Numbered from the stretch's first letter, positions 18,485 to 28,016 are shown. The stretch: DNA of 64,000 bases from Massilia sp. R2A-15 (GCF_030704305.1 NZ_CP131935.1:3534001-3598000); one strand, 5' to 3'. The notes: a model not told the origin generated them from the sequence alone. Made by a program: numbers and translations.

Positions 18485-19581
18485 ACATCTCGTACGTGCA
18501 CGGGATCTGCATGCAGCACGATGCGATCTCCAACTCGATCCGCGATGAAATCGAATGGCTGTCCGCGTCGCACCGGGTGCGCCTGTTCGCCTACGCCTGC
18601 GACCAGCCGCAGCTGCCGTTCACCAAGGTCGACGACGTGCGCGCGCTGGTGTTCGATACCCATTTCCGCTCGAGCGACCTGGTGGTGTTCCACTTCGGCG
18701 TTCACTACCCGCTGTTCGACGCGCTCACGGTGTGCCCCGTGAACGCCAGGCGGCTGGTGGTGTTCCACAACATCACGCCGAAGGAATTCGTCGCCCCCAG
18801 CCATCACGAAACGGCCGACCTGTCGTTCAAGCAGCTGGCCAACCTGATGTTCGCCGACCACGTGGTGTGCGACAGCCAGACCAACCTCGACGTGATGCGC
18901 GCGGCCGGCATCGACACGCCCGCGACAGTGATGCCGCTGGCGCTGCATTCGCACCAGGAGCCGCCGCAGGCCAAGCCCAGCGCGCGCGACGGCGTGGTGC
19001 GCATCGCCTTCGTCGGCCGCTTCGTCAAATCGAAAGGCGCCGGCGAACTGGTGGCCGCGCTCGACCAGGTGCTGCGCGCGACGCCCGGCCGCAGCATCGC
19101 GCTCGACATGGTCGGCAACCTGATGTTTTCCGATCCGCTGCTGCTCGACGAAATCGGCAAGGCGATCGAGCAGCTGCACCAAGCGCACGGCGCGCAGGTC
19201 AGCGTGACCATCCACGGCAGCGCGCCGGAAGAACTGAAGGCGAGCCTCCTGCGCGACGCCGACCTGTTCGTGCTGCCCACCTGGCACGAGGGATTTTGCG
19301 TGCCGGTGCTGGAGGCGCTCGCCAGCGGCTGCAAGGTGATCAGCTACGACAACTCCAACCTGCCGGCCATCACGGGCGGCCTGGGCCAGCTGGTGCCGAC
19401 CGGCGACGTCGCGGCGCTGGCCGCGGCGATTGCCGACGCTGCCGCGCTGGTGACGTCGCCGGCCTGGCGCGACAGCGAATACGGCGAGTACGCCGCGCAG
19501 GCGCGCGCCTACGTGGCCACCTTCTCGCCCGAACGCACGCGCCGGCGCTTCCTCAATTTCATCCGGCATTTCATGCACTGA
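18481..19581 (+). CDS. Family 4 glycosyltransferase
   Basis: A 366-aa GT-B enzyme starting at a GTG that overlaps the upstream stop. The N-terminal half begins NISYVHGICMQHDAISNSI. The C-terminal donor-binding half shows IAFVGRFVKSKGAGELV, VTIHGSAPEELKASLL and the E-x7-E site EGFCVPVLE near residue 268. There are no membrane segments. As part of the coupled run leading into wzm-wzt it most likely adds a sugar to the polyprenyl-linked chain or its adaptor on the cytoplasmic face. The specific donor is unknown. Confidence 0.86.
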   Translation: MNISYVHGICMQHDAISNSIRDEIEWLSASHRVRLFAYACDQPQLPFTKVDDVRALVFDTHFRSSDLVVFHFGVHYPLFDALTVCPVNARRLVVFHNITPKEFVAPSHHETADLSFKQLANLMFADHVVCDSQTNLDVMRAAGIDTPATVMPLALHSHQEPPQAKPSARDGVVRIAFVGRFVKSKGAGELVAALDQVLRATPGRSIALDMVGNLMFSDPLLLDEIGKAIEQLHQAHGAQVSVTIHGSAPEELKASLLRDADLFVLPTWHEGFCVPVLEALASGCKVISYDNSNLPAITGGLGQLVPTGDVAALAAAIADAAALVTSPAWRDSEYGEYAAQARAYVATFSPERTRRRFLNFIRHFMH

Positions 19582-19591
19582 CCGCTCCCCT

Positions 19592-20404
19592 ATGCGAAAC
19601 AACACCAACCAAGGATTTCGGAACGGCCTGGGACTGACCTGGATGCTGGCCAGGCGCGACCTGAAGAACCGCTACGCCAGTTCGTACGCGGGGGTGGCGT
19701 GGAATGTCGGGGTGCCGCTGCTGTACTCCTTGATCAACGTGATCGTGTTTTCGATCCTGATGACCGGGCGCATGGGCGAGCGCTACGGCAACGTGCCGTT
19801 CGCGCTGTTCTACTTCGTGCCGTTCTCGCTGTGGACGGTGTTCTCCGAGGTGGTCGGGCGCAGCCCCGGCATCCTGCGCGAATACGCCTACCTGATCAAC
19901 AAGATCGCGTTCCCGGTGTGGGTGCTGCCGCTGATTCCCTTCGCGTCGGCGCTGCTTAGCCAGGCGATCATCCTGATGCTCACCGCCGGCTTGATGATCT
20001 ACCTGCAGGTGCCGCTGGCGCCCACGGCCTGGGCCTATCTGCCGATCTGGCTGATCGCGCTGGCGCTCACGCTGGGCATCGCCTACGTCGTCGCCGCGCT
20101 GGCGGTGTACGTGCCGGACCTGGCGCAGGCAGTGCCGGTCGGCGTCACCATCCTGTTCTGGCTCACCCCCATCCTCTATCCGGCGACACTGGTGGAGGAT
20201 CACGGCGCGCTGTGGATCCGCAACATCATCATGGACTACAACCCGTTCTTCTACCTGGTCGACCTGTCGCGCCACGCCGTGTTCGGCGGCGCCGCAATGT
20301 CGTGGCATGCGCTCGGCGCGATGGCGCTGGTGGCGGCGGCCGTGCTGGCGCTGGGACTGGCCCTGTTCCGCAAGCTGCAGCCCGGCTTTGCCGACGTGAT
20401 CTGA
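19592..20404 (+). CDS. wzm: Polysaccharide ABC transporter permease
   Basis: A 270-aa ABC-2 type membrane protein with six hydrophobic segments. The N-terminus LTWMLARRDLKNRYASSYAGVAWN is the characteristic amphipathic interface motif of Wzm/KpsM/TagG permeases, which form the channel for completed polyprenyl-linked polysaccharide. The final part, YNPFFYLVDLSRHAVFGG, is also typical. The start is 10 bases after the GT4 stop, and the ATPase gene begins 14 bases downstream; the two would assemble as a Wzm2-Wzt2 exporter in the inner membrane. Confidence 0.93.
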   Translation: MRNNTNQGFRNGLGLTWMLARRDLKNRYASSYAGVAWNVGVPLLYSLINVIVFSILMTGRMGERYGNVPFALFYFVPFSLWTVFSEVVGRSPGILREYAYLINKIAFPVWVLPLIPFASALLSQAIILMLTAGLMIYLQVPLAPTAWAYLPIWLIALALTLGIAYVVAALAVYVPDLAQAVPVGVTILFWLTPILYPATLVEDHGALWIRNIIMDYNPFFYLVDLSRHAVFGGAAMSWHALGAMALVAAAVLALGLALFRKLQPGFADVI

Positions 20405-20418
20405 CATCCGGGAGCCCC

Positions 20419-21780
20419 ATGCGCGATCAACTCGACACTCCCGTCATCGAACTGGCCAACGTCAGCAAAATCTACCATACCTATTCCTCGCCGCGCCACC
20501 GCCTGCTCGAACTGCTGTCGGGCGGGCGCAAGCAGTATGCGCGCGAAACCCGCGCGCTCGACGACGTGTCGTTCACGCTCGAGCGCGGCGGACGGCTCGG
20601 CATCGTCGGCGAAAACGGCAGCGGCAAGAGCACCCTGCTCAAGGTGCTGGCCGGCGTGCTCACCCCCACTGCGGGCCAGGCCCGGGTGGACGGGCGCGTG
20701 TCGGCCCTGCTGGAACTGGGCGCCGGTTTCAATCCCGAGTTGCCCGGCAAGGAAAACATCCGCCAGTTCTGCATGCTGCACGGGATGCACAAGGACGAGA
20801 TCGACCTAGCGCTGCCCGAGATCGTCAGGTTCAGCGAACTGCGCGACGCGATCGACCATCCGGTCAAGACCTACAGCAGCGGCATGGCGGTGCGCCTGGG
20901 CTTCGCCTGCGCGGTGTACGTGCAGCCCGACATCCTGATCGTCGATGAAGCGCTGAGCGTGGGCGACGCCTACTTCCAGAACAAGTGCCTGCACAAGATC
21001 CGGTCCATGCTCGACCAGGGCACCTCCTTCATCTACGTGACCCATTCGGCCGACGCGATCCGCTCGCTGTGCAACCAGGGCCTGTGGCTGGACAAGGGCC
21101 GGGTGCGGCTGGCCGGCGCGTCGAGCCATGTCGGCGGCGCCTACCAGAGCGAGATCTTCCGCCGCCTGGTACGCGCCGGGCTGGACGAAGCCGCCGCACC
21201 GGCGCCGGACGACGCCGCGGCGCAGGTCGAACCGGCGCACGACGGCGCGCCCGACCAGGCCCGCCAGCAGGCCTTCGCCGAGCGCGTGGCGCCGCTGCGC
21301 ACCGGCAGCGGCGAGATCCTGGTCGAGGACATCAGCATCATCGACGCGGCCGGCGCCGACACCGATTCGGTCGGCATCGACGAACTGGTGCGCATCCGCG
21401 TGTTCTTCCGGGTCAAGCGCGAACCGCCGCCACAGGCCGTGCTCAACGTCGGCATCACCGACGACGCCGGGCGCCAGATCCTGCATTTCAACCCGATGTT
21501 CTCCGGGCATTTCGCGTCGAACGCGGCGCTCAACGTGCCGCAGATGATGGAGTTCTCGTTCACCAACCCCTTGTGTCCCGGCGAATACGGCGTCACCGCC
21601 GGCATTGCGACCCTGTTCGACAATCCGAAGAACCACGGCCAGACCCTGGTCGACAGCGTCGTCGATTACTGCCCTGGCGGCAGCCGCTTCACCGTCAGGT
21701 TCCCCGACAGCTCGATCCCGCGCGACCTGTGGGGCATCGTCCATGTCGATTACAAAGTCACCTCGAAGTCGGTCGACTGA
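20419..21780 (+). CDS. wzt: Polysaccharide ABC transporter ATPase with C-terminal carbohydrate-binding domain
   Basis: A 453-aa protein. The nucleotide-binding domain has Walker A GENGSGKST near residue 65, signature YSSGMAVRL near 152, Walker B PDILIVDEAL near 171 and the switch His in THSADAI near 209. After a variable Ala/Pro linker (about 250-295) there is a beta-rich extension of about 150 residues (ILVEDISIIDAAG through CPGGSRFTVRF) that matches the Wzt C-terminal domain. In characterised O-antigen systems this domain recognises the modified non-reducing end before export, so export depends on capping. That fits the methyltransferase encoded upstream. GGGAG lies just before the ATG. Confidence 0.93.
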   Translation: MRDQLDTPVIELANVSKIYHTYSSPRHRLLELLSGGRKQYARETRALDDVSFTLERGGRLGIVGENGSGKSTLLKVLAGVLTPTAGQARVDGRVSALLELGAGFNPELPGKENIRQFCMLHGMHKDEIDLALPEIVRFSELRDAIDHPVKTYSSGMAVRLGFACAVYVQPDILIVDEALSVGDAYFQNKCLHKIRSMLDQGTSFIYVTHSADAIRSLCNQGLWLDKGRVRLAGASSHVGGAYQSEIFRRLVRAGLDEAAAPAPDDAAAQVEPAHDGAPDQARQQAFAERVAPLRTGSGEILVEDISIIDAAGADTDSVGIDELVRIRVFFRVKREPPPQAVLNVGITDDAGRQILHFNPMFSGHFASNAALNVPQMMEFSFTNPLCPGEYGVTAGIATLFDNPKNHGQTLVDSVVDYCPGGSRFTVRFPDSSIPRDLWGIVHVDYKVTSKSVD

Positions 21781-21787
21781 GCGCGCC

Positions 21788-22861
21788 GTGACGACGCCGG
21801 GCCGCTTCCATGCGCTCGACGCGCTGCGCGGCGTCGCCGCCCTCAGCGTGGTGCTGTGGCACTGGCAGCACTTCTTCGCGCCGCTCAATCCGCGCGGCGC
21901 CGCGTTTGCCATCGAGCGCCAGCCGCTGTTCGACCTGTTCGCGTTCTTCTACCGGCACGGCCACACCGCGGTGCAGCTGTTCTTCTGCCTGTCGGGGTTC
22001 ATCTTCTTCTGGCTGTACGCCGACCCGGTGGCGCGCGGCGGCATCTCGTTCGGGCGGTTCGCGGTGCTGCGCATGTCGCGCCTGTATCCGCTGCACCTGG
22101 CGACCCTGCTGGTCGTTGCCGCGCTCCAGCCGCTGTACCTCGGGCTGACCGGCCATTATTTCGTCTACCCCGCCAACGACGCGTATCACTTCCTGCTGAA
22201 CCTGGGATTCATCTCGGCGTGGGGAATGGAGAAGGGATTTTCGTTCAACGCGCCGATCTGGTCGGTCTCGGTCGAAGTGCTGATGTACGGCGCCTTCTTC
22301 CTGTTCTGCCGGCGGGCGGGCCGGCACACCGGCGCAATGGCCGCCGCGGTGCTGGCGGGCTGGCTGCTGCAGAAATGGAATGGGCCGATCGGCGCCGGCA
22401 TGATGTTCTTTTTCCTGGGCGGGATCGCGTTTTCGGCCTACACCCGCGCTGTCAAAAGCGGCGGCGCCTGGCTGCTCGCATGCACGCCGGTGGCCTGGGT
22501 GTTCGCGGTGTGGTCGGGCCGCTTCGAGACGTTCAGCGTCATCGTGTTCCCGATGACGGTGCTGGCACTGGCGCTGCTCGAGTCGCGCCACCAGGGCCTG
22601 GGGCGGCGCTGGTCGTGGCTGGGGGATATTTCGTATTCGTCCTACCTGCTTCACTTCCCGCTGCAGCTGGCCGCCGCAACGCTCACCGCGAAACTGGCGA
22701 TCGCGCAGGATGTCTTCTACTCGCCGTGGTGCCTGCTTCTGTTCTTCGCAACGCTACTCGCGCTGTCGATGGCCAGCCACCACGGTTTCGAAATTCCCGT
22801 GCAGCGCACGCTGCGCAGGCGGTTCGCCCCGAGCCGCAGCGGCCAGGGCGTGCCGGGTTGA
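21788..22861 (+). CDS. Acyltransferase family 3 (OafA-like) membrane protein
   Basis: A 357-aa polytopic protein with about ten membrane segments. Family motifs are LDALRGVAALSVVLWHW (with the proposed catalytic His), FFCLSGFIFFW, MSRLYPLHLATLL and PIWSVSVEVLMY. Such proteins usually move acetyl groups across the membrane to O-acetylate O-antigen or other glycans. It has no C-terminal SGNH domain. The start is GTG at 21788, 7 bases after the wzt stop, so it belongs to the polysaccharide operon and probably decorates its product. A family A repeat follows the stop. Confidence 0.88.
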   Translation: MTTPGRFHALDALRGVAALSVVLWHWQHFFAPLNPRGAAFAIERQPLFDLFAFFYRHGHTAVQLFFCLSGFIFFWLYADPVARGGISFGRFAVLRMSRLYPLHLATLLVVAALQPLYLGLTGHYFVYPANDAYHFLLNLGFISAWGMEKGFSFNAPIWSVSVEVLMYGAFFLFCRRAGRHTGAMAAAVLAGWLLQKWNGPIGAGMMFFFLGGIAFSAYTRAVKSGGAWLLACTPVAWVFAVWSGRFETFSVIVFPMTVLALALLESRHQGLGRRWSWLGDISYSSYLLHFPLQLAAATLTAKLAIAQDVFYSPWCLLLFFATLLALSMASHHGFEIPVQRTLRRRFAPSRSGQGVPG

Positions 22862-22899
22862 TCCCGTCATTACAAGACTTCGCTGGCACCGGCGAAAAT

Positions 22900-22926
22900 G
22901 GGGTCAGGTCCGCAGGACCAGACCCC
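22900..22926. repeat. Family A interspersed palindrome, copy 3
   Basis: Identical in sequence to the copy at 2385. It lies between the convergent acyltransferase (stop 22861) and rhlE (stop 22935) genes, ending 8 bases from the rhlE stop. Confidence 0.9.
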
Positions 22927-22934
22927 GCCCTTGC

Positions 22935-24401
22935 TTACTGCTTCGGTCCGCCGCCCAGCAAGGCTGCAATCTTCTGCTTGCCCGGCTTGATCGACGGCGA
23001 GACTGGCTTGGAGATGGTAGGCACGGCTGGCGTGGCCGGCTCGTACGGCTTGAGGAACCAGGGATCGACCTTCTCGCGGCGCGGCGCCGGCGCGGCACTG
23101 CTGCGCGGCGGACGTTCGCCCAGGCGCGGGCCGGTCTCGCCTTCGGGACGGCGGCTGCGCCGTTCCGAAGGCGCCGCGTCGCGCGAACGCGCCGGGAACG
23201 ACGACGACGACGACGACGGCGCAAAGCCGGCCAGTTCGCCCCGCGTGATGGTCTGCTTGATCAGCTTTTCGATATCCACCAGCAGGCGCTCGTCCTTGTC
23301 CGAGTACACCGAGATGGCGTCGCCGGAGGCGCCCGCGCGGCCGGTGCGGCCGATGCGGTGCACATAGTCTTCGGCGTTGTACGGCAGGTCGTAGTTGATC
23401 ACGCACGGCAGGTCAGAGATGTCGAGGCCGCGCGCGGCGACGTCGGTGGCGACCAGCACGTCGATCTCGCCCTTCTTGAACGAATCGAGGGCGGCCATGC
23501 GCTCCTGCTGCGTCTTGTCGCCATGGATCGCGGTCGCCTTGTTGCCGGCCTGCTCGAGGTGGCGCGCCAGGCGCGAGGCGCCGATCTTGGTGTTCGAGAA
23601 GACCAGGATCTGCTTCAGCTCGCGCTGGCGGATCAGGAATTCGACCGCTTCGACTTTGTTCGACTCGGGCACCTTGTAGACCACCTGGGTCACCTTGTCG
23701 GCGGTGGCGTTGCTGCGCGCTACTTCGATCGTCACCGGGTCGTTCAGGAAGCTGTTGGCCAGCTTCTTGATCTCGGGCGAGAAGGTGGCCGAGAACATCA
23801 GGTTCTGGCGCTGCTTCGGCAGCATGTTGATGATGCGCTGCAGGTCGGGCAGGAAGCCCATGTCGAGCATGCGGTCCGCTTCGTCCATCACCAGCATCTG
23901 CACCTGGCCGAGCGAGACGTTTTTCTGCTCGACGTGATCGAGCAGGCGGCCCGGAGTGGCGATGACGATCTCGACGCCGCCGCGCAGGATCACGGTCTGC
24001 GGCTTCATGTCCATGCCGCCGAACACCACGGTCGAACGCAGCGGCGTGTGCTGGGCGTAGGCCTTGACGTTCTCCGCCACCTGCACCGCCAGTTCGCGCG
24101 TGGGCGTGAGCACCAGCGCGCGCACCGGGTGGCGCGCCGGCGACATGCTGGTGTTCGCGTGCGCCATCAGCAGCTGGATGATCGGCAGCGAGAAGCCGGC
24201 GGTCTTGCCGGTGCCGGTCTGCGCGGCGCCCATCACGTCGCGGCCCTGCAGCACGACAGGAATGGCCTGCGCCTGGATCGGGGTCGGCTTGGTGTAGCCC
24301 TGGTCGGTCAGCGCGCGCAGGATCAGCGGCGACAGGCCGAATTGGTCGAAGCGCACTTCGGGCGCGGCGTCGGTTGGAGCGGTTACGTCGATTTCAGGCA
24401 T
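22935..24401 (-). CDS. rhlE: DEAD-box ATP-dependent RNA helicase, RhlE type
   Basis: A 488-aa protein with the full DEAD-box set: Q motif YTKPTPIQAQAIP near residue 36, motif I AQTGTGKT at 60-67, PTRELA at 100-105, DEAD at 173-176, SAT at 204-206 and HRIGRTGR near 343. The C-terminal tail (about 370-488) is disordered, basic and Ser/Arg/Pro-rich, as in RhlE proteins, which remodel rRNA and mRNA structure. A six-Ser run in the tail is encoded by a trinucleotide repeat at 23198-23218. It is a single gene, convergent with the polysaccharide operon. Confidence 0.93.
   Translation of the reverse strand: MPEIDVTAPTDAAPEVRFDQFGLSPLILRALTDQGYTKPTPIQAQAIPVVLQGRDVMGAAQTGTGKTAGFSLPIIQLLMAHANTSMSPARHPVRALVLTPTRELAVQVAENVKAYAQHTPLRSTVVFGGMDMKPQTVILRGGVEIVIATPGRLLDHVEQKNVSLGQVQMLVMDEADRMLDMGFLPDLQRIINMLPKQRQNLMFSATFSPEIKKLANSFLNDPVTIEVARSNATADKVTQVVYKVPESNKVEAVEFLIRQRELKQILVFSNTKIGASRLARHLEQAGNKATAIHGDKTQQERMAALDSFKKGEIDVLVATDVAARGLDISDLPCVINYDLPYNAEDYVHRIGRTGRAGASGDAISVYSDKDERLLVDIEKLIKQTITRGELAGFAPSSSSSSFPARSRDAAPSERRSRRPEGETGPRLGERPPRSSAAPAPRREKVDPWFLKPYEPATPAVPTISKPVSPSIKPGKQKIAALLGGGPKQ
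23198..23218. repeat. Trinucleotide microsatellite in the rhlE tail
   Basis: Seven ACG units on the plus strand encode a Ser run in the disordered C-terminal tail of RhlE. Unit gain or loss would stay in frame. Confidence 0.85.
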
Positions 24402-24788
24402 CAGGTTGGTTGGCGCACCGGGCGCCCGCTTTCTTCAATAAATTCAAATAGTCCGGCCTGCGGGATCGCCGGCAGCGCCGCGCCGGCAGGCGGCTCGGGA
24501 TGGAAAAGGAGGCTGCGCCGCGTTCGCGGACGGCACGGCAAGCGCGGGCACGCGGCTGGCGACGATACTTTTACAGGCCCTACACGATACCCTAATTTGA
24601 CGCCACTGTATATGGAGGGGCCCGACCCGGACGGGGCCCGGCGCCGCTGCGCTCGTAGCTCTGTTGCAACATCGGCAAAATCACGCCGCATAAAATGTTG
24701 ACATGAGACATCACAAGCGGCACAGTGCTGTTGCTCTCATTGCAACTCTCAACAAGCTGCGCGGCGCCGCCGTGTCGATGGATTCCTG
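24402..24788. other. Divergent intergenic region between rhlE and the diguanylate cyclase gene
   Basis: These 387 bases contain no convincing gene. A perfect TTGACA hexamer at 24698-24703 points toward the diguanylate cyclase gene, but the hexamer 17 bases downstream (24721-24726) is a poor -10. A GC-rich inverted stretch (GGGGCCC and GGGGCCC flanking ACCCGGAC-type sequence) lies at about 24616-24640. Promoters for both genes must lie here, but neither is well resolved. Confidence 0.4.
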
Positions 24789-27700
24789 ATGCTCCCCCTG
24801 CTTTTTCGCTCGCTGCGCCTGCTTGCCGTCTGCCTCCTGTTCGCCGCCACCGCGATGGCCACGCCGACCTCGGACCTGCGCTTCAGGCGCCTGGCCTCGC
24901 TCGACGCCGACGACCTGTCGATCCTGTCGATGCTGCAGGACCGCCAGGGCTTCGTCTGGATCGGCACCCATAGCGGCGGGCTGTACCGCTACAACGGCTA
25001 CCAGGCCGTGAAATACACCCACGACCCGCGCAATCCGCGCAGCCTGCCGAACGACCGCGTCTCCGCGCTGTTCGAGGACAAGGCGGGCCGAATCTGGGCC
25101 GGCACCCAGGGCGGGCTGGCGCGCTTCGATCCGGCCAGCGGCGAGTTCATCGCACCGGCGCTGCCGGCCGGGCCGTCGAGCCAGCGGATCGTCAAGGCCA
25201 TCGCCGGCGACGGGGCCGACGGCATGTGGGTGGCCACCTGGGGCGGCCTGCTGCACGTCGACAGCGCCAGCGGCAAGGTGCGGCGCTATGCCCACGACGC
25301 CAAAGACCCAGCCAGTTTGGGCAGCAACGACGTCAACGCCCTCGCGCTCGATGCGGCCGGCGGACTTTGGGCCGGGACCTGGCCGGGCGGGCTCGATTAC
25401 CTGGCGCCCGGCGCAAGCCAGTTCCGTCACTTGCGCGTCGATTCGCCCGAGGCGCCCGACGACAAGCTGAACATCGTGCGATCGCTGTACTACGGCGCCG
25501 ACCGCACGCTGTGGATCGGCACCGAAACCGGCGTTGTCGCCTGGGACACCGCCCAGCCGTGGCAGGCGCGCAAGCGCGTCGACTCGCCGCCGGTGCGCGT
25601 CCATGCGCTGTACGGCGACAGCCGCGGCGCCGTATGGGCCGGCACGCTGGCCGCCGGCCTGCTGCGCTGGGACAAGGGCAGCGACAAGCCGGTGCGCTAT
25701 GTCCACCGCGCCAACGATCCGCACAGCCTGCAGTCGGACCACATCCGCGCCGTGATGCAGGACCGCGGCGGCATGCTGTGGGTCGCCTCCTTCACCGACG
25801 GCATCAGCCTGGTGAACCTGGCCAGCCACGGCTTCCAGCGCTTCATCCCGTTCGACGCCGCCGCCGACAACACCCTGCCCAACAACTCGGTGCAGAACAT
25901 CGAGGCCGCGCCTGACGGACGCCTCTGGCTGGGTAGCAATACCGGCTTCTCGCTGTTCGACCCGGCCAACGGCGCCGTCATCAAGAGCTGGCGCGGCGAG
26001 CCGAAACGCGCCGGCGGCCTGTCCAACGACGTCGTCTACAGCATGTACCAGCAGCCCGGCGGCGCCTTGTGGGTCGGCACCTCGGCGGGCCTGAACCGGC
26101 TGGACCGGCCGGACGCCCCCTTCGCCAGCTTCCGCTTCGGCGGCGGGGTGGCCAATAACTTCATCAACGTCATCGCGCCGGGGGCCGGCGGCAAGCTGTG
26201 GCTGGGCACCGGCCTGCACGTGATCCGCTTCGATCCGGCCAGCGGCGCCTCGGTCACCTTTGCCGCAGATCCGGCCGATCCGGGCAGCCGCAGCGTCAAC
26301 GGCACCACCTGCATCGTCGAAGACAGGCTGGGGCGGGTGTGGATGGGCTCGGACTTCAGCGGCGGTGGGCTCGATTTGCTCGACCCCGCCATCGGCAAGT
26401 TCCGCCATTTCCGCAGCGACCCGGCCAACGCGGCCTCGCTGGCCGACGACAACGTATCGAGCCTGTACCAGGATCCGCAGGGGCGCCTGTGGGCCGGCAC
26501 GGCCAAGGGCCTCTCCCAGGTACTCACTGGCGCCGATGGCGCGATCAGCTTTCGCGGCTACGCCGGCAAGGACAGCGTGGGCACCGTGAAGATCCTGGCG
26601 ATGCGCAGCGACCGCGCCGGCATGCTGTGGCTGTCCACCGCGGGCGGGCTGCTGCGGATGGACCCGGCCACCGGCGCGGCCAGCCGCTTCAGCACCTCCG
26701 ACGGCCTGACCGAAGGGTTCGCGATCGGCTCGGCGGCGGCTGGCGCCGATGGCGTGCTGTACTTCGGCGGCGTCAAGGGCATGACCGGCGTGCATCCGGA
26801 GCAGGTGCGCAGCCTGTCGGTGGCGCCGCACGTGGCGATCACCGACATCAGCGTGTTCAACCGCTCGCTCGCCGGCCAGGCCAGGCGCCCCGGCGTCGAG
26901 CTGTCCGGCACCGTGACGGCGCCCACCGAGGTGACCTTGTCGGTGCGCGAATCGGTGTTCTCGCTCGAGTTCTCGGCGCTGCACTACACCGACCCGTCGC
27001 GCAACGCCTACGCGCACCGGCTGACCGGCTTCGACCGCGACTGGGTCGTCACCGACGCCAATCACCGCACGGCGACCTATACCAACCTCGATCCGGGCAC
27101 CTATGTGTTCGAGGTGAAGGCGGCCAACGAGCAGGGGCTGTGGAGCGGGCAGCCGGCTAGCGTGACGATCCGCATCCTGCCGCCGTTCTGGCAGGCGTGG
27201 TGGTTCCGCGCGCTGATGGCGGTCGTGGCGACCGGCCTGCTGGCGATGGCGTACCGGGCCCGCGTGCGCAGCCTGACGCGGCGCCAGAAGCAGCTGCAGG
27301 CGCTGGTCGCGGCGCGCACCGGCGAACTGGAGGAGTCCAACGCCAAGCTGGCCACGCTGTCGTCAACCGACGGCCTGACCGGCATCACCAACCGGCGCGG
27401 CTTCGACGAGGCGCTGGCGGCCGAATGGCGCCGGGCGATGCGCAACGGCCACCCGCTGGCGCTGGCGATGCTCGACGTCGACCACTTCAAGAGCTACAAC
27501 GATTTTTACGGCCACCAGGCCGGCGACGAATGCCTGCGCGCGGTGGCCGGCGTGATCGAACAGTTCGCGCGGCGCACCGGCGACCTCGCGGCGCGCTACG
27601 GCGGCGAAGAGTTTGCGCTGCTGGCGCCGGCGACCGATGCGGACGAAGCGCTGGCGCTGGCGCAGGAGATCTGCCGCGAGCTCGAACGGCGCGCGCTGCC

Positions 27701-27908
27701 GCATGCGCAATCGCCGTATGGCGTGGTGACCATCAGCATCGGGGTGGCGGCGCTGGTGCCGATTGAAGACAACGCGTCGGGCATGCTGGTGCGCCGTGCC
27801 GACCAGGCGCTGTACCGCGCCAAGCTGGCCGGGCGCAACCGGGCCATGCTGCCGGCGGCGGAGCAGACCGCATTGCCTGCGCTGGAAGCCATGCGAAGCG
27901 GGATGTAA
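24789..27908 (+). CDS. Periplasmic beta-propeller sensor diguanylate cyclase
   Basis: A 1039-aa membrane sensor. A signal peptide (to about residue 25) is followed by two-component-regulator propeller repeats (GFVWIGTHSGGLYRYNG, GRIWAGTQGGLARFDP and about ten more) over residues 30-690. A Y_Y_Y domain (about 715-790, ending YVFEVKAANEQG) precedes one membrane helix near 797-815. A short helical linker leads to a GGDEF domain whose active site GGEEF lies near 937. The inhibitory RxxD motif (RTGD) sits five residues before it, so product inhibition is likely. It should make cyclic di-GMP in response to a periplasmic or surface ligand. Sugar-sensing is common among such propellers but is not shown here. 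No adjacent response regulator is seen. Confidence 0.93.
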   Translation: MLPLLFRSLRLLAVCLLFAATAMATPTSDLRFRRLASLDADDLSILSMLQDRQGFVWIGTHSGGLYRYNGYQAVKYTHDPRNPRSLPNDRVSALFEDKAGRIWAGTQGGLARFDPASGEFIAPALPAGPSSQRIVKAIAGDGADGMWVATWGGLLHVDSASGKVRRYAHDAKDPASLGSNDVNALALDAAGGLWAGTWPGGLDYLAPGASQFRHLRVDSPEAPDDKLNIVRSLYYGADRTLWIGTETGVVAWDTAQPWQARKRVDSPPVRVHALYGDSRGAVWAGTLAAGLLRWDKGSDKPVRYVHRANDPHSLQSDHIRAVMQDRGGMLWVASFTDGISLVNLASHGFQRFIPFDAAADNTLPNNSVQNIEAAPDGRLWLGSNTGFSLFDPANGAVIKSWRGEPKRAGGLSNDVVYSMYQQPGGALWVGTSAGLNRLDRPDAPFASFRFGGGVANNFINVIAPGAGGKLWLGTGLHVIRFDPASGASVTFAADPADPGSRSVNGTTCIVEDRLGRVWMGSDFSGGGLDLLDPAIGKFRHFRSDPANAASLADDNVSSLYQDPQGRLWAGTAKGLSQVLTGADGAISFRGYAGKDSVGTVKILAMRSDRAGMLWLSTAGGLLRMDPATGAASRFSTSDGLTEGFAIGSAAAGADGVLYFGGVKGMTGVHPEQVRSLSVAPHVAITDISVFNRSLAGQARRPGVELSGTVTAPTEVTLSVRESVFSLEFSALHYTDPSRNAYAHRLTGFDRDWVVTDANHRTATYTNLDPGTYVFEVKAANEQGLWSGQPASVTIRILPPFWQAWWFRALMAVVATGLLAMAYRARVRSLTRRQKQLQALVAARTGELEESNAKLATLSSTDGLTGITNRRGFDEALAAEWRRAMRNGHPLALAMLDVDHFKSYNDFYGHQAGDECLRAVAGVIEQFARRTGDLAARYGGEEFALLAPATDADEALALAQEICRELERRALPHAQSPYGVVTISIGVAALVPIEDNASGMLVRRADQALYRAKLAGRNRAMLPAAEQTALPALEAMRSGM

Positions 27909-27989
27909 AGCAGATCGGTGGGGGGCTGGTCGCGGAACGATGGGGACTCCGAGTCCCCATCTTCAGCGAACCACGATAACAAATAAGAT

Positions 27990-28016
27990 GGGGTCAGGTC
28001 CGCAGGACCAGACCCC
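27990..28016. repeat. Family A interspersed palindrome, copy 4
   Basis: The same sequence as the copy at 2385, between the convergent diguanylate cyclase (stop 27908) and anti-sigma (stop 28028) genes, 11 bases from the latter stop. Confidence 0.9.

Noticed and set aside
24401..24691. A 96-codon minus-strand frame upstream of rhlE
   Set aside because: It abuts the rhlE start, has no family features and occupies the expected promoter region.
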